A DNA stretch of 64,000 nucleotides. Source: Candidatus Wallbacteria bacterium (GTDB lineage: Bacteria; Muiribacteriota; UBA6191; JACPRK01). This document shows positions 8,466 to 16,400 of the stretch, in pieces. How positions within the stretch are numbered: the first letter of the stretch is position 1; every line of letters begins with the position of its first letter. The stretch is from NCBI GenBank assembly GCA_016213845.1, contig JACQZN010000031.1, forward strand, positions 124,001 through 188,000, read 5' to 3'. A model generated the notes under the pieces. It saw only the letters and a program-made list of their open reading frames with translations, was not told the DNA's origin and made no database searches. Both the position numbers and the translations under genes were made by a program.

Positions 8466-10187
8466 CTAGTGGCTCGGTTCGTACCGGTAAGGCAGGTACT
8501 CCGGATACCAGATGACGCTATCGATGAGCCTGTTCAGCTCCCTGGGCTTCGCGACGCCCCCCAGGCCCTCGTGGAAGACCTCCTTGGCGACCTCCAGTGC
8601 GACTTTGCGCGCCACCTCGCGGATGCGCGACGCGGGTGGGTAGAGGCTGCCCTCGGCGATGTCCTTCTCGGTGACCGTCTCCGCCAGGGCGGCGGCGGCT
8701 GCGCGGAACATGCCCTGCGTCACTCGCTTGGCGCGGGTGGCGACGCAGGCCAGGCCGACGCCCGGGAAGATGAAGGCGTTGTTCGCCTGACCGATGCGGA
8801 CCTTCCGGCCGTTCAAGTCAACAGCCGGGAAGGGGCTGCCGGTGGCGACCAAGGCGCGGCCATCGCTCCACTCCAGGGCGTGTGCGGGCGCGCACTCGGT
8901 CTTGGACGTGGGGTTCGAAAGCGGGAGGATCACCGGCTGGGCGCAGTGGCGGGCCATCGAGTGGATGATCGGCTCGGTGAAGGTGCCCGGCGTGCCCGAC
9001 GTGCCGATGAGGACCGTCGGGTGGACGTGCTGCACGGTCTCCAGAAGGGAGATGGCCGTGGGGTTCACGACCTTCCAGCTGGCAACCTCGCCGGCGTCTC
9101 GCGCATACGGCTTCTTGTGCTCGGGAAGAGGGCGAACTCCTGAGATGACCAGTCCCTTGCTGTCGACGAACCAGATCTTGCGGCGGGCGTCGTCGTCGCT
9201 GGTGCCCTCGCTCTTCATCAGGACGACGCACTGCTCGGCGATACCACTGGCGGCCTCGCCGGCCCCGAAGAAGACGAGCTTCTGATCGCTCATGCGCTCC
9301 TTCTTCGAGCGGATGGCTGCGATCATGCCGCTCAGTGCGACCGCGCCGGTGCCCTGGATGTCGTCGTTGAACGTGCAGAGCTGATCCTTGTATTTCTCGA
9401 GCAGGCGGAAGGCGTTGGTGTTGGCGAAGTCCTCCCACTGCAAGAGCACGCCCGGCCAGCGCTTCTCGACGGCGCGGACGAATTTTTCGATCAGCTCGTC
9501 GTACGCCGCTCCGCGGAGCCGCGGCTTGCGGTAGCCCAGGTAGAGCGGGTCCGCAAGCAGCGCGGGGTTGTCCGTGCCGACGTCGAGACTGACTGGCAGG
9601 CACTGGCTCGGGTGGATGCCGGCCGCGCCCGTGTAGATGGTGAGCTTGCCGACCGGGATGCCCATGCCGCCAGCGCCGAGGTCGCCCAGGCCCAGGATGC
9701 GCTCGTTGTCCGTGACGACGATGACTCGGACGTCCTCCTGGGCGACATTGCCGAGGATGACGTCGATCTTGTCCGCGTGTTCCGGTGTGATCCAGATGCC
9801 GCGGGCCCGGCGATAGATGTGGCTGTACTTCTGGCAGGCCTCGCCGACGACGGGCGTGTAGACGATGGGCAGAAGCTCGTCCATGTTCTCGGAAAGGAAC
9901 CGGTAGAAGAGGGTCTCGTTGCGGTCCTGGAGAGCGGCCAGGTAAACAAACCGCTCCAGGTTGGTGCCCTTTTGCTGGTAGTGCTCGCGCACTCGGGCCA
10001 GCTGCTCCTCCATCGTGCTCACCTTGGGCGGCAGCACGCCCAGCAGGCCCAGGTTCTCTCTTTCATCGTCGGTGAAGGCGGAACCCTTGTTGAGAATCGG
10101 GTGCTCCTTCAAATGAACGCCCTTGGCCGACACGGCCATGTAGCGTTGGTGGGTCCGACTGTCCGTTTGGATTCGGAACTCATTCAT
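8466..10187 (-). CDS. maeA: NAD-dependent malic enzyme (malate dehydrogenase, decarboxylating)
   Basis: 573 residues. AAGGAG sits nine bases before the ATG at 10187, so that start is preferred over the ATG at 10196, which touches the ribosome site. The protein converts malate and NAD(+) to pyruvate, CO2 and NADH in the cytoplasm. Recognisable blocks are LPIVYTPVVGEACQKYSHIY (active-site Tyr region), VVTDNERILGLGDLGAGGMG, FNDDIQGTGAVALSG (metal ligands), VFFGAGEAASGIA (dinucleotide fold) and ILPLSNPTSKTECAP. Length matches the long malic enzyme class (about 540-590). It is a single gene, divergent from the bestrophin gene, and a hairpin follows its stop. NAD rather than NADP preference is inferred from the subfamily only. 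Confidence 0.93.
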   Translation of the reverse strand: MNEFRIQTDSRTHQRYMAVSAKGVHLKEHPILNKGSAFTDDERENLGLLGVLPPKVSTMEEQLARVREHYQQKGTNLERFVYLAALQDRNETLFYRFLSENMDELLPIVYTPVVGEACQKYSHIYRRARGIWITPEHADKIDVILGNVAQEDVRVIVVTDNERILGLGDLGAGGMGIPVGKLTIYTGAAGIHPSQCLPVSLDVGTDNPALLADPLYLGYRKPRLRGAAYDELIEKFVRAVEKRWPGVLLQWEDFANTNAFRLLEKYKDQLCTFNDDIQGTGAVALSGMIAAIRSKKERMSDQKLVFFGAGEAASGIAEQCVVLMKSEGTSDDDARRKIWFVDSKGLVISGVRPLPEHKKPYARDAGEVASWKVVNPTAISLLETVQHVHPTVLIGTSGTPGTFTEPIIHSMARHCAQPVILPLSNPTSKTECAPAHALEWSDGRALVATGSPFPAVDLNGRKVRIGQANNAFIFPGVGLACVATRAKRVTQGMFRAAAAALAETVTEKDIAEGSLYPPASRIREVARKVALEVAKEVFHEGLGGVAKPRELNRLIDSVIWYPEYLPYRYEPSH

Positions 10188-10390
10188 CGAGCTCATCTCC
10201 TTCGAGCGGCCCGGAGGCCGGCTGAGCGCGCCTGCGCAAGAGAGCGCGAAGTGGGGCGCGCCGCAGTTCCCCCCGGGCACCGAGTGTACCGCAACCTCCC
10301 TGCCACGTCCGGCCGGCGATTGGCCTCCAGTCACAATAGCGCCTGGGGGGTGGGTGCGATACTCTGCCGGAAGCTCGAAAGGTGGTGGCC

Positions 10391-11260
10391 ATGGTCGAGT
10401 ACGATCCTCATAGCTGGTGGGCGCATTTCTGGGACATCCGGGGCTCGATGGTCCGGGCGATCGGGATGCGCGTGCTGGTCTGCACGCTCTGGGCATGTCT
10501 GGTCGTGGAGGCCTGCGATGCGGGGTTGCCTCTGGCGGTGCCGCCGACGGGTCACGGGCTGGTAGGCGTGGCGCTGGGGCTCCTGCTGGTGTTCCGGACG
10601 AACGCGTCCTACGACCGGTTCTGGGAGGGGCGCAAGATGTGGGGCGGCATCGTGAACGAGACTCGCAACCTGGCGCGGGGCGTCTCGGCGATGTTGACGC
10701 GAGACCCTGCGCTCGCAGGGGCACTCATCCGGTGGACGGCGTGCTTTCCGACGGCGGTGATGAACTCGCTCAGGGGAGGGAAGGGGCTCGGGTCGCTGGC
10801 CCTGGAGCTGCCGCCCGACGAGGTCCAGTCAGTGATGTCGGCCGAGCACACGCCGCTGGCGGTCTCGACGCGGATGACCGCGCTGCTCTGCTCGGCGCAA
10901 CAACGCGGCCTCCTGACGCCGCACCAGCTGGTCTGGCTCGATGGCAACATCCAGTCACTGGTGGACTACATGGGCGCCTGCGAGCGCATCCAGAAGACTC
11001 CGCTGCCGTTTGCCTACGTCGTCCACCTCAGGCGCGCCCTCTTGCTCTACTGCTACACGCTGCCATTCGCGACGGTGAAGGACTTCGGAATGGGAGCCGC
11101 CCTCTGCACGCTGCTCATCGCCTACACCTTCTTCGGAATCGAAGAGATCGGCGTCGAGATCGAAAACCCCTTCGGCGCCGACGACAACGACCTCCCCCTC
11201 GAGCGCATCTGCTCCACCATCGACACCAACCTTCGCGCCATGCTGCCTCGCCCGGAGTGA
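10391..11260 (+). CDS. Bestrophin-family ion channel
   Basis: 289 residues from the ATG at 10391 (AAAGG eight bases upstream; a GTG at 10382 is possible). The family forms pentameric anion or cation channels in the inner membrane. Diagnostic sequence is RTNASYDRFWEGRKMWGGIV with NETRNLAR, then LPFAYVVHLRRALLLYCYTL and the C-terminal EIENPFGADDNDLPLE acidic cluster. Membrane segments are seen near residues 22-40, 52-68, 205-225 and 235-255. It stands alone, divergent from malic enzyme and convergent with the LuxR-type regulator. Confidence 0.92.
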   Translation: MVEYDPHSWWAHFWDIRGSMVRAIGMRVLVCTLWACLVVEACDAGLPLAVPPTGHGLVGVALGLLLVFRTNASYDRFWEGRKMWGGIVNETRNLARGVSAMLTRDPALAGALIRWTACFPTAVMNSLRGGKGLGSLALELPPDEVQSVMSAEHTPLAVSTRMTALLCSAQQRGLLTPHQLVWLDGNIQSLVDYMGACERIQKTPLPFAYVVHLRRALLLYCYTLPFATVKDFGMGAALCTLLIAYTFFGIEEIGVEIENPFGADDNDLPLERICSTIDTNLRAMLPRPE

Positions 11261-11447
11261 GGCCCGCGGCGACTGCCCCCAGTGGGGCGTGCCGTGCTCG
11301 AACTCCCGCCCTCAGCTCACGAGCGTCATCAGCTCGGCAGCGCTGGCGTTGCGAAGGCCCAGATGGGCTCAGATGCCTCGAAACTGAGCGCTCCAGGCCC
11401 CGGCCGTCCCGGTCGGCTGGCGCTGACTGGGAAGACAATCCCGTGGG

Positions 11448-12116
11448 CTAGGACGACAGCAACAGGCCCGCCCTCTCGGCCCGGCGAACGGCTTCCATCC
11501 GTGTGCGGCTGCCCAGCTTGCGACTGACCCGCTGGACATGGTTGTTCACCGTCGCAGGGCTGATGTGGAGCAGGCGGGCGATGGCGGAAGTCGTCAGACC
11601 CTGGGCGACCAGGGCCAGCACCGAGAGCTCTCGCCTGGTCAGCTCCACGTCGCGCGCCGGTACTCGCGTCGAGGCCATCAGCGAGGCGGCCTGCTCGTGC
11701 GTCAGGCCGATCCCGCAGATGATGAAGTCTCGCAGCAGCACCTCCAGCTTCTTCCTCAGGTCGATCGACCGCAGCACGTGCAACGAGTACACGGGGCCAG
11801 CCTTGTCCTGGGCAATCAGCACTGACACGTTGCACCAGCGTCGCCCGTCCAGAGTAGTGACCTGCATGTCGAAGTTGCGCACCGGGCGCTGCTTCTGCGC
11901 GTTTTGCAGGACCGTGCATCCCGGTTGGCAGACCGGGCCGCACTCGTCGGTGCCCCTCAGCAGATCGCAGCAAGCGCGCCCAGACGCCTCGGTCCTGGAG
12001 ACTCCGAAGAGCGCTGCCGCTGCGTCATTCCATACGACGATTCTTCCCTGCGGATCGATCGCGAATGCGGCGTCCATCGTGCTGTCCACGAGGCGGCGCA
12101 GCTCACTGGGCGTCAA
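11448..12116 (-). CDS. PAS-LuxR transcriptional regulator with Cys-rich PAS insert
   Basis: 222 residues from a TTG start at 12116, which has AGGAG at proper spacing. Residues about 8-120 are a PAS domain (AAFAIDPQGRIVVWNDAAAA, FGVSRTEASGR). It carries an unusual cysteine cluster, C49, C50, C59, C63 and C67, in ACCDLLRGTDECGPVCQPGC. Residues about 150-215 are a LuxR/FixJ helix-turn-helix (ELTRRELSVLALVAQGLTTS, IARLLHISPATVNNHVQRVS). The cysteines could hold an iron-sulphur cluster or act as a thiol redox switch, so the protein may sense oxygen, NO or redox state; that is inference. No target operon is adjacent. Confidence 0.85.
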   Translation of the reverse strand: MTPSELRRLVDSTMDAAFAIDPQGRIVVWNDAAAALFGVSRTEASGRACCDLLRGTDECGPVCQPGCTVLQNAQKQRPVRNFDMQVTTLDGRRWCNVSVLIAQDKAGPVYSLHVLRSIDLRKKLEVLLRDFIICGIGLTHEQAASLMASTRVPARDVELTRRELSVLALVAQGLTTSAIARLLHISPATVNNHVQRVSRKLGSRTRMEAVRRAERAGLLLSS

Positions 12117-12658
12117 ACCCGACTCCTATCGGAAACATGAAGACGTCTCATCGTGGTGGCATCTTACCGGCGGCCGCGAGGATCCCGGAAGTAAGGAAAT
12201 CCGGCACCGGCCATTCCGGCGACGATTCTCCGCACGCTTGGCGTTGAGACTGGAGAGGTGGCGCGGGCTTCCAGCCCGCGCTGGGCGGGCAAGATGCCCG
12301 CCCACCCAGGAAGGTCGCCGAGGCAAAGTGTGCGAGAAACTCCCTCTGTTCTGGTCGGTGCCGGAAATCCGTAGAAGCGGTAGCTCCAGCGGGCAAGCGA
12401 TCGGGCACCCGCTGATGCAGCGCTGGGCGCGGAAATGGATTCCGCAGTCTGAGCTTCCCACTTCCATTGTATCCAGCAGCACCAAATCAGGCGGCCAGGC
12501 CCAGGCTGGCCCTCGATTCCCTGCCGGTACTCAGCCTCCACGATGTAACATACCCGACCCATGAACACCCCCGCCGTCTGCAGCCGGCAATCCGAGTGTG
12601 GGACCGGCTTGTTCCCCTCGCTGCGATAGCTCACGGACGACGAGGGCGATTCTCGACG
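12117..12658. other. Gene-free 540-bp spacer with repeats upstream of lgt
   Basis: No credible coding frame is seen. The stretch holds an inverted-repeat element (12191-12374), a compact GGCCAG/CTGGCC stem near 12491-12510 and a possible TAACAT -10 box at 12546-12551, about 110 bases before lgt. Confidence 0.6.
12191..12374. repeat. MITE-like element with imperfect terminal inverted repeats
   Basis: GGAAATCCGGCACCGGCC near 12195 is matched in reverse complement by GGTCGGTGCCGGAAATCC near 12355, with three mismatches. Between them lie two compact stems: GCGGGCTTCC-AGCCCGC and GGGCGGGCA-AGAT-GCCCGCCC around 12260-12305. No transposase is present. This looks like a short non-autonomous repeat or repeat fusion. 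Confidence 0.5.
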
Positions 12659-13429
12659 ATGAAACCGATCTTCCTTTGGTACGGCCAACTGCTCGTCGGG
12701 TCCTACGAGCTCTTCGTTTGTCTCGGGTTCCTCGCGGCCTTCTCTTACTCCTTCTGGCAGGCCCGCCGTCGCGATCTCGATCTCGTGCACGTGACGAACA
12801 TCCAACTCTTGATCCTCTTGGGCGGTCTCGGGGGAAGCCACCTGCTTGCGGGTCTCGTCCACTGGAAATCCTTCTCCAATGCGCCGCTCCAAGTCTTCGC
12901 CTTCTGGGCCCCGGGAGGCCGCATCTGGTACGGCGGCTTCCTGGGTGCCTTGGCGCTCGCGCTCACGTACGCTCGCTACCAAGGGTTGCCAGGAAGGCTG
13001 CTGGCGGACATCGCCGCCCCAACCGTCGCTCTCGGACACGGCATCGGCCGCCTGGGCTGTTTCCTGGCCGGTTGCTGCTACGGGAGGCCGAGCAACCATC
13101 CGTGGGCCGTCACCTACCGGTTCGCGGACGCGGCGACCGTATCGCGGCATCCGACCCAGCTCTACGAGTCTTTTGCCATGCTGGCGCTGTTCGCTGCGCT
13201 GCACCGCTACCTCCAGCGTTCGGATCGACCCGAGGGCGCCGTGATGGCAATCTATCTGATCGCCTACGGAGCCATTCGCTTTGCCGTCGAAGCTCTGCGA
13301 GGCGACGACCGAGGAAGCTTGATTTTCGGCGTTTTCTCGACCTCTCAGTGGTTGAGCCTGGTTGCGCTGGTGGCTGGAGGACTGCTCTTGCGTCGCCTCA
13401 CTTCGAGTCGGGAGGGAACCGCCGCGTGA
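12659..13429 (+). CDS. lgt: Prolipoprotein diacylglyceryl transferase (Lgt family)
   Basis: 256 residues from ATG 12659. Lgt moves the diacylglyceryl group of phosphatidylglycerol to the lipobox cysteine of preprolipoproteins in the inner membrane. The signature is HGIGRLGCFLAGCCYGRPSN (core H-x-x-GRxGCFxxGCCYG), with APGGRIWYGGFLGA (Gly-Gly motif), SRHPTQLYES and an arginine-bearing FAVEALRGDDRGSLIF near the end. Seven hydrophobic segments are visible, as expected for the family. Length is slightly short of the E. coli enzyme (291). Several lipoproteins in this window would be substrates. It may be a paralogue rather than the only lgt copy. A terminator-like hairpin follows. Confidence 0.9.
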   Translation: MKPIFLWYGQLLVGSYELFVCLGFLAAFSYSFWQARRRDLDLVHVTNIQLLILLGGLGGSHLLAGLVHWKSFSNAPLQVFAFWAPGGRIWYGGFLGALALALTYARYQGLPGRLLADIAAPTVALGHGIGRLGCFLAGCCYGRPSNHPWAVTYRFADAATVSRHPTQLYESFAMLALFAALHRYLQRSDRPEGAVMAIYLIAYGAIRFAVEALRGDDRGSLIFGVFSTSQWLSLVALVAGGLLLRRLTSSREGTAA

Positions 13430-13434
13430 TGCCA

Positions 13435-13470
13435 GGAGCTCCCGGCTGTCGAGCGACCTCCGGGAGCTCC
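13435..13470. terminator. Bidirectional terminator hairpin between lgt and the NHL/PKD protein
   Basis: GGAGCTCCCGG (13435-13445) pairs perfectly with CCGGGAGCTCC (13460-13470) around a 14-base loop, between convergent genes. The following bases (GTTCTCC) are only weakly T-rich. Confidence 0.65.
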
Positions 13471-13490
13471 GTTCTCCTGCCTCGGACGGA

Positions 13491-16400
13491 CTAGCGAGCG
13501 CGGTCTGGTGGCCGTGATCTGCGCTGCCCGCGGGAGCAGAACCGCAGCAGCAAGGCGTACAAACCCGGCAGCAACAGAATCACCGAGCTCGTCGCGCGCC
13601 ACGGTGTCTTCGGGTTTGTCCAGCAGCCGCCGCTACGACCGCTGCCACCACCCAGGAGCACGGCCGCCGAGAGCGGTGTGATGCTCGCCATCCCGCCCGA
13701 AAAGGCGGCCAGTTGTTGCGTCGTGGGCACGAACCAGGCTCGCGTCACGGACCCTCGGCTCATGTCGCTGACAACCAGCTCTCCGTCTTCCAGCGACTCG
13801 AACTTGGTGGGGCCGTCGGCTGCGAACTTCAGCCTGTTTCGCCGCAGCGTAATGGCAGGCCGCACGGGGGTCCCTGCGGAGTCGGTCGCCAGCAAGACCA
13901 GCTCCTGGCCATCCAGTACGAACGAGGGAAGCGCCAGCGAGTGGAATTCGGCAAGAAGAGCCGGACTGGTGAGCACCTCCGAGACCGGCAAGCTGCCGTC
14001 CAGAAACAGCCGGACCCCTCCGACCTCGGGCGGCATCGTGGACGGATCGGTCCCCTCGAGTTCCAGGCCCGTGCTCACCGACTCGCTTCTGTCCCCCGGC
14101 TTGAGCACATCGATGTAGAAGTTGAAGATGAGATGCTGCTTCTTGGGCCCGCACCGGAAGCAGTACGCCTCCGTGACGAGGTCGTTCGGGCGACTCATCG
14201 AGACATTGTCGTTGAAGGTGACCTCGACCCAGCGGTAGCGAAGCCGTTCGTTCAAAGGCCGATTCGTGAGGTACCTGGAGCCCGAACCGTCTAGCTTGAT
14301 GTAGGAAGGATTGCAGCCCGTCTCGACGACATCCACTTCTACGGTGGAGGCCGGCGTACCGAACAGCTGTACCGGAAGATTCGGATCGCTGTTGCGTTTC
14401 GCGCCTCGAAGCTTGCGGGCGAGCTTGCCAAGCCCACTGATGAGGCTGAGCCTCTCGACCTTGGGTACCGGTTGTGGGATGGGCGCATCCGGCTGGCTAA
14501 CGATGACGCGAATCTTCCGTACCGCTGGAGGGCCGTCTGGCAGAAGTGTCGCCGTGGCCAGTGGCGTGGCCGATACTTCGAAGAGGTGCAGCCGCGACGT
14601 CGTCGGTGTGAACTGGGTGACGGAGCCTTCGGAACCGGCCCTCCTCTCGGTCAGTCGGGAGAGCAAGGCCGGCGGCCCATCGAGTTGACGCCAGGCAAAG
14701 TCGAAGATCCTGCCTCGATCGGCCTGGCCCACCAGGGCTGTCAATGTCACCGTGGTCGGGAGAGTGACCCGCAGCGAACCCGTGGGCATCGTCGGAGTCT
14801 CGCTGCGCATCTCGTGTCCGGTCTCCTCGGTGGTCGATGCCGAGGAGACGACCGAAACAGCTGGCGGCGAGGCGCTGCGCACCCGTACCTGGGCGGCTGC
14901 CGAGGAGACGATGCTTCCGGCGCCGGTCACGAGCTTGACGCTGAACAAGTAGGTTCCCGGTTCCACGGGCGTGAAGGTCTCTCTGGATTCGATGCCGCCC
15001 TTTTCCAGGTCAACGGTCGGACCGCCAAGCTGGCCAAACCGAAACGAAAGGCCCTTCGTGGTGCGCGAGCTGATGGCGTCCAAGAGCACTCGGTGCCCCG
15101 TTAGAGTCTCCAGCACGGGGACCGAAGCACTGGTCCGAACAGCATTCGTCAGGTCCTGGAGCTCGAGCTGGGCCCTCGTGTCCCACCAAGGTTCCCCCGT
15201 CTCCGGATTGACTCCCCGGACGTCGATGCGCACTACGGCTGGCGCACTGCCGAAGATGCCGTTGTTGACCACGAGCCGCAAGACATAGACGCCCAGCTTG
15301 TCGGGCACGAACCACGCCAGCGGAGTGTCCGCGTCCTGCAGCTCGGCGAGCGTAGAGCCGGGCGGCCTGGTCGCGACCGTCCAGCGGTACGTCAATGACC
15401 TGCGCTTCGGATCTGCGCTGTTTCTGCCATCCAAACGCACGAATCCGACCTTCGCGGTGCGCTCGAGAGGATCGTCGGTCGCCAGACTCGTGATCGGACC
15501 TCCTGGCACAGAGACTCCTGCGTAGACGATTCGGTCGATTTCAGCGTCTGCCGTGGGCAAGAGCGACGCAGGGTCCAGGGCCACCACGGCGATCGTCGAG
15601 GTCGTGACGTTCGTGCCGTCGGAAACAGACAGCCGGAATCGATACTGTCCTGCCGCGGCCATCACCGGAGTCGAATCCGCGAGGCGGCTCGCTGGCGAAA
15701 AGACAGCCAGAGTCCTGGCTTCCGAGGCCGCCTGAATGCTGACCAGCGTGGTCGTCGCCGCATGCGCGACACTGCGGTCAGGCGCCTCGACGACGTCCCA
15801 TCTGTAGGTCAGAGCCTGTCCATTCCGGTCGGCCGAACCGGCGGCGTCCAACGCGAAGGTCGACGTCGCCTCGGGATGCGGCGCCAGGCTATCCGGCCGC
15901 TTCAGGTAGATCGTCCTGTCGAGGAACACCGGCGCCGAGGGCGGCACGTCGACGACCGCCACGGCCACCTGCGACGTGCTCGCCAGCGAGTTGCTCGAGT
16001 CGGTCACCGTCAACGTGAACGTGTATCTCCCGATCGCTGTCAGCACGTAGTTCGGCTTGGTGACTGTCGACTGGAACGTCGTAGCTCCACGCGGAGCGCC
16101 ATCCAGAGTCCACTGGAAGAGTGGGCTGCCGCTGCTGCCAGCACCAACGTGCGAGTCGCCCGGGTCGAGGTGGATTCTCCTGGGTCCTCCGCTCGACGGC
16201 TTCGTCAGAATCTCGACAAACGGTGCGGCCGTGGCCGCCACATCGACCTGCACGGCGTCAACCTCCTGCCCGAGCTTGCGCAGCGTGATGGTCTGGATGC
16301 CGGGCTCGATCTCGATCGTGGCCGAACCCGTCCCGTCTCCATCACCGATGCCCCCGGCCGAGGAGCCAGCAGCGGCCACCGACCAGGCGCCGGCGTCGGC

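Noticed and set aside
10188..10724. N-terminal extension of malic enzyme to 752 residues
   Set aside because: The extra part is Arg/Pro-rich, overlaps the divergent bestrophin gene and lies upstream of a good AAGGAG site for ATG 10187.
12467..12658. N-terminal extension of Lgt
   Set aside because: The upstream frame is a repeat-bearing spacer and Lgt normally begins near MKPIFLWYG-type residues.
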